This document shows, piece by piece, positions 19,329-27,593 of a DNA stretch of 64,000 bases. The notes under the pieces were generated by a model that searched no databases, was not told the origin of the DNA, and was given only the letters and a program-made list of their open reading frames with translations. The stretch's first letter is position 1. Every line of letters begins with the position of its first letter. The position numbers and the translations under genes were made by a program. Location: positions 1-64,000 of the forward strand of contig NC_019689.1 in NCBI RefSeq assembly GCF_000317025.1, in the 5' to 3' direction. The stretch is from Pleurocapsa sp. PCC 7327. Lineage in GTDB: Bacteria > Cyanobacteriota > Cyanobacteriia > Cyanobacteriales > Microcystaceae.

Positions 19329-19913
19329 TCAAACTGCTCGATTCATTAGAGTAGTGCCGCCAGTATGCTTTAGGCGAGGATGGGGTAGGAGATCGGCACC
19401 GCCGATTTCTTGAAATCCATGATGCAAATAGAAACGACGCGCGATCGCATTATCCGCCCAAACATGCAAGCTGAGGCGATGAAATCCCTGGCTGCGGGCA
19501 CGTTCTAATGCCCAGTCGAGCAAGCGACTGCCAATCCCTTGGTTTCGATGGGGCAAGTCAACGGCGATACTGCCAAGAAACATGCTTCCCCAGTCCTGAA
19601 CTTCGTTAAAATCAGTAATATATGCCAATCGCTCGCCAGAAAACAGCCTCAGATCTTCATCTTTGAGGGCATCAACTGGAAAAATGTTAATAGCACCGAT
19701 GATTTTGTCATTGTGTTTGGCAACGTAACAGTTTTTGTGCGATCGCAATCCTTCTGGTGAAGCAACCGCTTGTGCGAGCAGTTGCTTGGCTGAAAAACCG
19801 GGCACTAGGTCATCAAGTATAAACTCAAAGAAACTATCCCCTGCCATCAAAAGATAATCGGCAATAATCTTGCTATCGCACGAATTAGCGCCTCGATAGA
19901 TAATCTCTTTCAT
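19329..19913 (-). CDS. GNAT-family N-acetyltransferase
   Basis: This 194-residue protein has GNAT motifs. The acetyl-CoA site reads IAVDLPHRNQGIGSRLLDWALERARSQG (central Q-G-I-G-S-R), and is followed by LSLHVWADNAIARRFYLHHGFQEIGG. The substrate is unknown. The catalytic domain lies in the C-terminal two thirds. It is monocistronic between a repeat and the hoxU promoter region. Confidence 0.88.
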   Translation of the reverse strand: MKEIIYRGANSCDSKIIADYLLMAGDSFFEFILDDLVPGFSAKQLLAQAVASPEGLRSHKNCYVAKHNDKIIGAINIFPVDALKDEDLRLFSGERLAYITDFNEVQDWGSMFLGSIAVDLPHRNQGIGSRLLDWALERARSQGFHRLSLHVWADNAIARRFYLHHGFQEIGGADLLPHPRLKHTGGTTLMNRAV

Positions 19914-20091
19914 TTTGGTCGCTGCTTAGCTAGGTTGTCCGAATTCTAGCTCGAACGTTCTGAATTGGCTAAGCTTCTCTCCTCACAAGTTCCTCAAACT
20001 TTTGACCTAAAAATCTTAATAGGGAGAGAAACTGCCTGTCCAGGGCAATAGCGGAGAAAGAGAATGAGATCGCCATCGGAGGGCAAGAATT

Positions 20092-20820
20092 ATGGCAGTC
20101 AAAACATTAACGATCGACGATCGATTAGTCAGCGCCCAGGAAGAACAAACCGTTTTAGAAGCAGCCGAGGATGCGGGAATTCGCATTCCGACGCTATGCT
20201 ACCTAGAAGGTGTGTCTAGGATGGGTGCCTGTCGGCTGTGCTTGGTAGAAATCGCTGGCAGCAATAAACTTCAGCCGGCTTGCGTGACGAAAGTGGGTGA
20301 AGGAATGGAGGTGCAGACAAACACAAAACGCCTTCAGAAATACCGCCGCACCATCGTAGAGATGCTATTTGCCGAAGGGAATCACATCTGTTCCGTCTGC
20401 GTTGCTAATGGCAATTGCGAATTGCAAGATTTGGCGATTGAAATGGGCGTAGACCACATCGATTTGGAATATCATTATCCCGATCGCAAGGTAGATGTTT
20501 CTCACCCTCGCTTTGGCATCGATCGCAACCGTTGCGTTCTCTGCACTCGCTGTATCCGCGTTTGCGACGAAATCGAAGGCGCTCATACCTGGGATATGGC
20601 AGGAAGAGGAACCAATTCTTTTGTGATTACCGATCTGAATCAACCTTGGGGTACCTCTCAAAGCTGCACTTCCTGCGGCAAATGCTTGATGGCTTGTCCG
20701 ACAGGAGCGATTTTCCCCCAAGGTGCGGGTGTCGGCGAAATGCAACGCGATCGCACTAAACTCGAATTTCTAACCAACGCCAGGAAGAAGCAGGAATGGA
20801 TTCTACCAGACGAGCAATGA
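20092..20820 (+). CDS. hoxU: Bidirectional NiFe-hydrogenase diaphorase subunit HoxU
   Basis: HoxU carries iron-sulfur clusters that move electrons between the HoxEF diaphorase and the HoxYH hydrogenase. The 242-residue protein has a 2Fe-2S domain (Cys 36, 47, 50, 64), a His/Cys cluster site (His 98, Cys 100, 103, 109), and two 4Fe-4S sites (Cys 148, 151, 154, 158 and Cys 192, 195, 198, 202). It corresponds to the N-terminal part of NuoG. The hoxE, F, Y and H genes are absent from this window. It forms an apparent two-gene unit with the CBS-domain gene 13 bp downstream. Confidence 0.93.
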   Translation: MAVKTLTIDDRLVSAQEEQTVLEAAEDAGIRIPTLCYLEGVSRMGACRLCLVEIAGSNKLQPACVTKVGEGMEVQTNTKRLQKYRRTIVEMLFAEGNHICSVCVANGNCELQDLAIEMGVDHIDLEYHYPDRKVDVSHPRFGIDRNRCVLCTRCIRVCDEIEGAHTWDMAGRGTNSFVITDLNQPWGTSQSCTSCGKCLMACPTGAIFPQGAGVGEMQRDRTKLEFLTNARKKQEWILPDEQ

Positions 20821-20833
20821 GGAAGATAACCTT

Positions 20834-21457
20834 ATGAAAGCAGCAGAAATTATGACGAGAGATGTGGTTACTATTCGCGGTTCGGCAACGGTAGCTGAGG
20901 CTGTTGAGCTGATGAAGGACAAGGACTTGAGCGCTTTGATCGTCACTCCTCGTGATGAAGAGGATGCTTACGGGATCGTCACTAAGACGGATATTACCTA
21001 CAAAGTGGTTGCTTTGGGAGTTGACCCCAAACAAGTGCGCGTTTACGAAATCATGACCAAACCTTGTATCGTCGTCAATCCCGATCTCGGCATAGAATAC
21101 GTGGCACAATTATTTGCTAAGACTGGCATTCACATTGCCCCGATCGTTCGAGGCAAACTTCTGGGCACGATCTCGATGACCGATATCCTCCTTAAAGGGA
21201 ATTTTGTCGAGCAACCCCAAACCGTTTGGCTAGACAAAAGGATCGAGGAAGCGATCGCAGATGCCCGCAATATCTGTGCTCAAAAGGGAGCTAAGAGTAG
21301 AGAATGTGCGGTTGCCTGGGAAATCGTCGAGGATCTGCAAGCAGAGGCAGCGCGTCAAAAAGCAGAAAAGCTTCCCAAAACGGCTTTTGAGGAATATTGC
21401 CTGGAATATCCAGAAGCGCTAGAAGCTCGGATGTTAGATAGCTGGTGTAGCGGTTAG
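20834..21457 (+). CDS. CBS-domain pair protein
   Basis: This 207-residue protein has two CBS motifs (about residues 1-60 and 70-125). They start MKAAEIMTRDVVTIRGSATV and VRVYEIMTKPCIVVNPDLGI. The C-terminal tail of about 80 residues contains the Cys-bearing segments DARNICAQKGAKSRECAVAW and DSWCSG. CBS pairs bind adenine nucleotides and act as energy sensors. Co-location with hoxU, 13 bp apart, suggests it regulates or accompanies the diaphorase; that is inference. Confidence 0.88.
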   Translation: MKAAEIMTRDVVTIRGSATVAEAVELMKDKDLSALIVTPRDEEDAYGIVTKTDITYKVVALGVDPKQVRVYEIMTKPCIVVNPDLGIEYVAQLFAKTGIHIAPIVRGKLLGTISMTDILLKGNFVEQPQTVWLDKRIEEAIADARNICAQKGAKSRECAVAWEIVEDLQAEAARQKAEKLPKTAFEEYCLEYPEALEARMLDSWCSG

Positions 21458-21540
21458 ATTTAGCGATCGCCACATCTAGCCATTTGCCTAATCACCTTAA
21501 TGTTGCAAGGAGGCTCCCGCCATAATCTCTGATTTGGCGG

Positions 21541-21590
21541 TGAGGATGGCGGCTGGAGTTTCGCCGTGCGACGACGAAACCGCCGCCTCA
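21541..21590. repeat. Imperfect hairpin upstream of the tnpB fragment
   Basis: TGAGG, GGCGG and TTTCG in the left arm pair with CGAAA, CCGCC and CCTCA in the right arm, with small bulges. It lies about 85 bp after the CBS gene and 80 bp before the tnpB fragment. It could terminate the hoxU-CBS transcript or be a left-end hairpin of the IS200/IS605-type element that the tnpB fragment came from. Confidence 0.45.
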
Positions 21591-21671
21591 GGAATTGCAA
21601 CCAGTATAAAACGTGCGATAGCACAGCGACAATAATTGAGCTATAATCATCTTTGTCAGTTTTTTGGTGGG

Positions 21672-21782
21672 ATGAATCAAGTTCTGACCTTAGTTGTAAA
21701 GCTTCAAGTTAGTATCGAACAGCAACAATTGTTGTCTGAGACGGCTTATGCTTTCGCGACGGCTTGTAACTGGATTAACTGA
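21672..21782 (+). pseudogene. tnpB: 5' fragment of a tnpB (IS200/IS605 family)
   Basis: Thirty-six codons from ATG 21672 encode MNQVLTLVVKLQVSIEQQQL followed by LSETAYAFATACNWIN. This matches the N-terminus of TnpB, the RNA-guided nuclease of IS200/IS605 elements (compare the family pattern KLxxxxEQ...L..T...FA.ACN.IN). The reading frame is cut off exactly where the 169-bp MITE begins, whose first bases supply the stop codon. A TATAAT-like sequence at about 21640 may be the old promoter. Confidence 0.75.
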
Positions 21783-21947
21783 GATCTTGCACCATTCTCA
21801 ACAACTACTGTTGTCATTAATTTCCTGTCCGAGCGAAAAAGTCTTCTAAAGAAGACTCGATAGGAATTTTAGTCGATTTTAATCGAGTTGGGCTTTGAGC
21901 CTAGAACTTTAGTTCTAGGCGTTGATGCCAAAGGTGCAAGATCTGAG
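21779..21947 (+). mobile_element. 169-bp MITE, intact copy 1
   Basis: The element has 15-bp terminal inverted repeats: CTGAGATCTTGCACC at the left, and GGTGCAAGATCTGAG at the right with one mismatch in the inverse. TTAA flanks both ends. It contains perfect hairpins AGTCTTC-TAAA-GAAGACT and GCCTAGAAC-TTTA-GTTCTAGGC and encodes nothing. Its left end truncates the tnpB fragment, and its right end meets the 996-codon gene, whose stop codon lies in the flanking TTAA. A second copy (34732-35534) differs at roughly a dozen positions apart from its insertion, and a third (61096-61287) is diverged. Confidence 0.8.
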
Positions 21948-24938
21948 TTAACCCAAGTTAGCAGGGATTACCCGACGCATCCACTGATGCCGTCGGTTTG
22001 GCACCTCTTCAAATCCAAAGCGATGCAAAAGCTCGACAACTTGGCTTTCCAAAACGCCTAAATTTAGTGCCGCGCGTTTGACATCAAACCGAATTGCGAT
22101 CGGCAAATGCTGTCGTTGCATCGCCAAGAGTTCGCTCATCTGCTCCCGAATCGGATCGCGAACCTCTACAAACTGAGTGGTTAGGGGACTTTTAATCCGT
22201 TCGGTAGCCATACGCACGGTTTGCTGAATCGAGCTGCTGTTTTCGACAATCGTCAATTCATGCTTCAATCCCATCTCGACGAGCTGTTCCTGGATTTGTC
22301 GAATCATTTCAAAATGCTCCCGATACCGTTTGGCATTCCGCAATGTCGCCGTTTGCGCCCGACGAGCAAAATGCTGACAATGTTGTTGGCGATCGACCTG
22401 CAAGATGAGCCAATCGATATTGAGACGCTCAAATACCTCCTCTGACAATATTCCCGGCATTAGCCCTACGCCTTCAATTAAGGCGGACGTGTTTTGTTTG
22501 TGCAATCGTTTAGCCAAACCTTCCACTCCGATCGCGGTCACGATCGCCTGATAGTAATAGGATTCCATACTTCCTTGAAAGGAAGACTGATACAGGGCTG
22601 GAAAAGCTTTGGCTGCCTCTTGATGACCGAAAAGGAAGTCCAAAATCGCTTTCGTATTCGCCCGTCCGGTTTCATCGGTAGAAAACACTTTTTGAATCCC
22701 GCAACTCTGAGCTAGGTGGGTAGAAAGTGTAGATTTGCCCGATCCCGACGTACCGCTAATCAGAATGACCGTCGGTTTGGTTAAGTCTTTCCAGCGAGGC
22801 AGATCGTACACCCGCAGCATTAGACCGCGTATAAACTGATAAAGTTCTTCACAAGAAAAGCGATCGCGCACCTCATCGAGAATGGCATCCTTATATAAAG
22901 CGACAATCTCTCGCTCTTTGAGGATTTGCCAACGGCGATATTGCTCGAAATAGGTGCTTTCTAGCTGATGAATATTCTGTTCCCAGTCGGCGATCGTTCG
23001 TTGCAGGGGCACCAAATCCATTGAGGTTCGTCGCGCCTCTTGTTCGATCTGTCGATACCATCGATCGAGTTGACGCGATACAAACGATCGCATCTCCTGC
23101 AGGTCTAACCATTTCTCCTCGATGGGGACAAGCATTTCCCGAAAATTTTCAAACAATTGTTCGATCTGCTGCCACGGTACGACTCGAATCGAGTTCAAAA
23201 CCGCAAGCTGCTGCAATAACTGTTCCGTCAGTTGCTTGAGCGTCTCTATATCGTTTGCTTGCGTTTGCAATCGTTCGATTAGCTCTTGAATGACGGGCTG
23301 ATGGGATACATCTAAGAGGTTGATATAATCAACGATCGTGCGTTTAATTTCTGGCAATAATTTTTTCTTGAGGAGCGACTCGCTTTCTTGAATGTCTCCC
23401 AAATCGGTTGCGATCATTCTGGGTATCTCGGTTTCTTGCCAGGGATAAAGGTCTCGGTTTTGATCGAGAAACAGATCGGATGTCTCGAATAGTTCTAGGA
23501 CGATCTGACGGGCTTCATCGTAGGTGTATTCGGGTAAACTAGCTAGCCGATGCACCAAGGTATACTGGCGCTCGACCAATTGCCCTAATTGAAAATGCGT
23601 CGTATAAAGCTGTTTGTAGTGTTGTTGTAGCAAGGCATAAATTTGCTCGTTTGATAGCGCATCGACAATCTGTCGATGCTTTTGCATGTGCGCCTGCCAA
23701 AGCAGTTTTTCATGACGAATGCGAAACGGCATCAAGCGATCGAGAACCTGCTTTGCTCGTTGACTGAGAGCATTTTGATGTACTGTCAATTCCCGCAAGG
23801 TGCGCACGACTTGCTTGAGTTGCTCTTGTTCCAATAATTCCCGAATCACGGGGCGATCGATTAACTTTTGTCCTTGATTGGCGTCGTAATGAACTCCCAA
23901 AATTCCTTCGCACTCAAAGGCTTGGTTGAGATTCTTGATTTTGTCATCGACAAAGATGGTTTGCTCGGCAATGCGATCGTATTGCTGCGTCCAAAACTCT
24001 AAAAATCGGCTGGCAAATAAAGTCGCATCGACGGGCGTATAGCCGAGTTTTTTTAATACCCAGTTGTATTGCGCGATCGCGTATTGACTCAGTTGTTCTC
24101 GACTAATCTGTTTTTGCTCGTAGGCAACAAAATTAGGAACTTCTGCTTCTTCTCCAAATATAGCTTCCCATAACTGCTCGATCGCATCATTGGGAAGGTT
24201 CACCTGTAATGCTTCCTTGGCAAAAAGATCTAAAAAAACGTGCTGTTTAAATGATAAATATATTCTCGGATCGGGTTTGCTAGCGCCAAATTTTTCGGAC
24301 ACGAGCATGATGAGCCACTGTAAATAATCAAACTCATGCTGTTCCAAAAAATATTCGATTTTCGCCATAAAATTATTAGTTAATCCATACTGGCGAATCC
24401 CCAACTTATGAAGACACTGTAATACCTCACGATTTTCATGTTTTGGATCGTAATGACTGTAATACAGTGTCAAAAAATTTTGAATTTCTTTGTTGGTAAT
24501 ATCGACAGGTTCTTTGCCAACTTCGGCGAATACGAGATTAAAATGTTCGATCGCATGACGAGCAAATTGTTCGGGAGTCGCCCGACCAATTTTGAGGGCA
24601 TCATAGTTTACGCCGGGAATCGGATCGCTCTTAAAAATAATCTCCCAAAGCTTTATTAATTGTTCTTTGCTTAAATCGATCCCATGCGATCGAGCGTACA
24701 GTTCGATAAAAAACTTATTATGTCCATCCATCAGAACTCCGCCAAAATCCCAGGCAATGGCATGGGTATTGTGAACGCGCACGAGAATCTTTTCGATTTG
24801 TTCTAATGCTTCGATCCCTAAATATTCCGAACCCTTTTTGACGATATTCAGACAATCGGGAAGATTCTCCAGTCGATAACGATCTCGATCTTGATAGGTA
24901 GGTTGCTTTGGTTCGATTTTTTCGAGAGTTTGTAACAT
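21948..24938 (-). CDS. HAD hydrolase fused to a 2-phosphoglycerate-kinase-like P-loop domain
   Basis: This 996-residue protein has three parts. Residues 55-365 are a HAD hydrolase: motif I AWDFGGVLMD (about 62-71), Thr in GLTNNF, Lys in GASKPDPRIY (about 221) and motif IV FVDDKIKN (about 329). A second cap-like segment (about 237-323) sits between motifs III and IV and resembles the first cap (about 79-165); both have LWE(I/A)IF near the start and an FL..YY/FW..QYD end. Residues 370-690 are mostly helical and Glu/Gln-rich. Residues 690-930 are a kinase domain with P-loop GTSGSGKST (about 729), like 2-phosphoglycerate kinases. The C-terminal 60 residues are unassigned. The pairing of a phosphatase-like and a kinase-like domain recalls bifunctional polynucleotide or metabolite kinase/phosphatases, but the substrate is unknown. 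Confidence 0.7.
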   Translation of the reverse strand: MLQTLEKIEPKQPTYQDRDRYRLENLPDCLNIVKKGSEYLGIEALEQIEKILVRVHNTHAIAWDFGGVLMDGHNKFFIELYARSHGIDLSKEQLIKLWEIIFKSDPIPGVNYDALKIGRATPEQFARHAIEHFNLVFAEVGKEPVDITNKEIQNFLTLYYSHYDPKHENREVLQCLHKLGIRQYGLTNNFMAKIEYFLEQHEFDYLQWLIMLVSEKFGASKPDPRIYLSFKQHVFLDLFAKEALQVNLPNDAIEQLWEAIFGEEAEVPNFVAYEQKQISREQLSQYAIAQYNWVLKKLGYTPVDATLFASRFLEFWTQQYDRIAEQTIFVDDKIKNLNQAFECEGILGVHYDANQGQKLIDRPVIRELLEQEQLKQVVRTLRELTVHQNALSQRAKQVLDRLMPFRIRHEKLLWQAHMQKHRQIVDALSNEQIYALLQQHYKQLYTTHFQLGQLVERQYTLVHRLASLPEYTYDEARQIVLELFETSDLFLDQNRDLYPWQETEIPRMIATDLGDIQESESLLKKKLLPEIKRTIVDYINLLDVSHQPVIQELIERLQTQANDIETLKQLTEQLLQQLAVLNSIRVVPWQQIEQLFENFREMLVPIEEKWLDLQEMRSFVSRQLDRWYRQIEQEARRTSMDLVPLQRTIADWEQNIHQLESTYFEQYRRWQILKEREIVALYKDAILDEVRDRFSCEELYQFIRGLMLRVYDLPRWKDLTKPTVILISGTSGSGKSTLSTHLAQSCGIQKVFSTDETGRANTKAILDFLFGHQEAAKAFPALYQSSFQGSMESYYYQAIVTAIGVEGLAKRLHKQNTSALIEGVGLMPGILSEEVFERLNIDWLILQVDRQQHCQHFARRAQTATLRNAKRYREHFEMIRQIQEQLVEMGLKHELTIVENSSSIQQTVRMATERIKSPLTTQFVEVRDPIREQMSELLAMQRQHLPIAIRFDVKRAALNLGVLESQVVELLHRFGFEEVPNRRHQWMRRVIPANLG

Positions 24939-25615
24939 GGTCTTGCTATGGGAACGATTTGATTTTTTTCAATGCGATCGACGCACAAACGTTTAATGCC
25001 TGTGCCAAAAGATAGTAGTAAAGGACGCTGAGTTTTTTGAGTTTATATTTAGAAAATAATAGTGTATTGAAGCTTTAGTATTTTGTATAATAAAACGCTT
25101 TTTTGTCTTATAGTTAACGATTAAAACGCCGTAAAAACTATTGGCTTTATTGACAGCAATTTTTATATCAATGTAGTACAGAGTATGTTTATAGATAAAT
25201 AGCTTTCGTTTTTATGTATTTAATTCAATGGCAAAAATCTTTGCGATAAATATTCTTGACTAGCGATCGGAAATTAGTTAGCAGAGGTGGGTTTATCGAA
25301 AAACGCGAGCGATTTCCCTACAGTTAATCTAAAAAAACCGCCCCTACAGTAATGATTGGTTTTTAATGTAGCGTTTTGTAATCTTTTGCAGCTCGACAAG
25401 CTAAGTTGCGATCGCTAGAAAATTGGTATTACAAAAGCATTGCCAGAAAGAATTTAGATTGATTTAACAGGACAAGCGTAATCGAGTCTAGAGCGCTTGC
25501 CTTCTGGCATTAAAATGATGGGATATAAGAATTCTTCCAACCTTATCGACTGTCTTGGCGATCGTTGACAGCGAAATCGGCGATGCGCAATTGGCTCCTG
25601 CTGAATATGAAATAG
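24939..25615. other. Non-coding A+T-rich gap with a repeat
   Basis: No gene is supported here. The first 300 bp are A+T-rich and hold the promoter of the minus-strand HAD/kinase gene. A dispersed repeat lies at 25285-25372. The stretch 25440-25615 may be degraded sequence belonging to the adjacent beta-helix pseudogene. Confidence 0.5.
25285..25372. repeat. Dispersed GTAGGGGCGG repeat, copy C
   Basis: The left end is AGGTGGGTTTAT, the core AAACGCGAGCGATTTCCC, the inverted end AAACCGCCCCTAC (to 25347) and the tail ACAGTAATGATTGGTTTTTA. Core and tail match copy A at 11451-11540 closely. Confidence 0.7.
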
Positions 25616-25960
25616 TGCGCCGACATTACGAAACCGGGTCAAGCTTGCCTGATAAGAGCTGGAATCTATCGGGAGACGGTTCGCCCTGCCGTTTCGGGAA
25701 CGCAAGCAGCACCGATAACCTTTGCGTCCTACAACAATGAGGACGTAACGATTTCTGGTACCGATCCTGTCCTGGGGTGGTCGCCGTTTCGCGACTCTAT
25801 TTTCCGAACCAAGGTGGTGTTACCTCCAGGTTCCTCTGCGATCGATAAAGGTATCCCTATCTCTGGGTTGACCGACGATTTTGTCGGTAAAGCCCCCAAC
25901 ATTGGTGCCTATGAGTCGGGAGAACCGAGGTGGCAAGCTGGCGCGAATCTACAGCGTTAG
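25616..25960 (+). pseudogene. Remnant of a parallel beta-helix (lyase-like) protein
   Basis: One open frame reads CADITKPGQACLIRAGIYRE, then TVRPAVSGTQAAPITFASYN, then SAIDKGIPISGLTDDFVG and APNIGAYESGE, and stops at 25960. These are the N-terminal motif (PG.. L..aGvYRE) and the C-terminal end (D.G..IGAYE) of right-handed beta-helix proteins, which are normally several hundred residues long. Here they are joined with almost everything between deleted. There is no start codon, and an in-frame stop precedes it at 25613. Confidence 0.65.
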
Positions 25961-26027
25961 ACGCATAATCTGCGCTTGTTTGGGGGAATACTAAGACTAT
26001 ACAGACAAGCAATCGAGTGGAAATTAC

Positions 26028-27557
26028 ATGTTAGCAAGGGTTTGGAGTGCGTCAATCGTTGGGATCGACGCGGTTAAAGTAGCGGTAGAAGTCGATGTTT
26101 CTGGAGGACTGCCAGGGATCGCGCTAGTGGGTTTACCCGACGCAGCGGTTCAAGAATCTAAGGAGAGAGTCAAATCCGCGATCAAAAATGCGGGATTTGC
26201 TTTTCCAGTCCGCAAAATTGTGGTTAATCTCGCCCCTGCCGACTTGCGCAAAGAAGGACCGATCTTCGATTTACCCATCAGCATCGGGATTTTAGCCGCT
26301 TCCGAACAAGCCAACGCCCAACTGTTGGAGGATTATCTTTTTCTTGGCGAAGTTTCTCTCGATGGTAGCTTACGCCCCGTAGCAGGCGTTTTACCCATTG
26401 CTGCCGCCGCCCAAAAGATGGGCATTCAAGGTTTAATCGTCCCTGCCGATAACGCCCAAGAAGCTGCCGTAGTCAAAGGAATCGCGGTTTATGGATTTAG
26501 AAATCTCTATGAAGTAGCAGACTTTCTCAGTCAACCGGAGAACTATAAGCCAGTCGCCTTCGATGCTAAAGCGGAATTCGATCGCGCCCCCCAACTCATT
26601 TCAGACTTAGCAGATGTCAAAGGACAGACTCACGCGCGTCGCGCCCTCGAAATCGCAGCCGCAGGCGGACACAATCTTATTTTTGTCGGGCCTCCCGGAA
26701 GCGGAAAAACGATGCTCGCTAAGCGTTTGCCCGGTATTTTACCTCCCCTGAGTTTTACCGAAGCCCTTGAAGTCTCCCAAATTCATTCGGTGGCAGGATT
26801 GCTCAAAGATAAAGGGTCTCTGATTAGAGAACGTCCCTTTCGCAGTCCCCATCACTCCGCTTCTGGACCTTCTTTAGTCGGCGGCGGGAGCTTTCCCCGT
26901 CCAGGCGAGATCTCCCTGGCACACAGAGGCGTGTTATTCCTCGACGAACTAACCGAGTTCAAGCGCAATGTGTTGGAATTCCTGCGCCAGCCCCTAGAGG
27001 ATGGATACGTCAGTATTTCGAGAACTCGTCAATCGGTTTCGTTTCCGGCGCAATTTACCCTAGTGGCAAGTACCAATCCCTGTCCCTGCGGTTATTTTGG
27101 CGATTCGGTTCAGCCTTGTACCTGTTCTGCCCGCGCGCGCGAGCAATATTGGGCAAAGCTTTCAGGACCTTTGATGGATCGAATCGACCTGCAAGTAGCG
27201 GTTAATCGACTCAAACCCGAAGAAATGACCGGACGAGAAACGGGAGAAAATTCCCAAACGGTCAGAGAGAGGGCGATCGCAGCTCGCGATCGCGCCCAGC
27301 ATCGATTGAAAGACGATCCGGCAGTCCGCTGCAATGCCGAAATGCGATCGTCTCATCTGCGGCGTTTTTGCCAGTTAGACGATCCCAGTCGCAACTTGTT
27401 AGAAGCCGCTATTCGCAAATTGGGACTGTCTGCCAGGGCAATGGATCGTATTTTGAAAGTCTCGCGCACGATTGCCGATTTAGCAGGGGAGGAAGCTTTA
27501 AAGAGCCACCACTTAGCAGAAGCGATTCAATATCGCACCCTCGATCGCCTGTCTTAG
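26028..27557 (+). CDS. comM: YifB/ComM family Mg-chelatase-like AAA+ ATPase
   Basis: ComM is a hexameric helicase that promotes branch migration during natural transformation. The 509-residue protein has the N-terminal ChlI-like domain (VEVDVSGGLPGIALVGLPD). The AAA+ core has Walker A GPPGSGKTMLAKRLPG and Walker B GVLFLDELTEF, with the Cys cluster NPCPCGYFGD and CTCSA. The C-terminal domain contains LSARAMDRILKVSRTIADL. All family parts are present. A role in DNA uptake is inferred from other bacteria. Confidence 0.93.
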   Translation: MLARVWSASIVGIDAVKVAVEVDVSGGLPGIALVGLPDAAVQESKERVKSAIKNAGFAFPVRKIVVNLAPADLRKEGPIFDLPISIGILAASEQANAQLLEDYLFLGEVSLDGSLRPVAGVLPIAAAAQKMGIQGLIVPADNAQEAAVVKGIAVYGFRNLYEVADFLSQPENYKPVAFDAKAEFDRAPQLISDLADVKGQTHARRALEIAAAGGHNLIFVGPPGSGKTMLAKRLPGILPPLSFTEALEVSQIHSVAGLLKDKGSLIRERPFRSPHHSASGPSLVGGGSFPRPGEISLAHRGVLFLDELTEFKRNVLEFLRQPLEDGYVSISRTRQSVSFPAQFTLVASTNPCPCGYFGDSVQPCTCSARAREQYWAKLSGPLMDRIDLQVAVNRLKPEEMTGRETGENSQTVRERAIAARDRAQHRLKDDPAVRCNAEMRSSHLRRFCQLDDPSRNLLEAAIRKLGLSARAMDRILKVSRTIADLAGEEALKSHHLAEAIQYRTLDRLS

Positions 27558-27593
27558 AGAAGATTTATCAAGTCAATCAATCAACATCATGGA

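Noticed and set aside
25555-25740. 61-codon frame beside the beta-helix remnant
   Set aside because: The other frame over the same bases gives clear family motifs, so this frame is a shadow.
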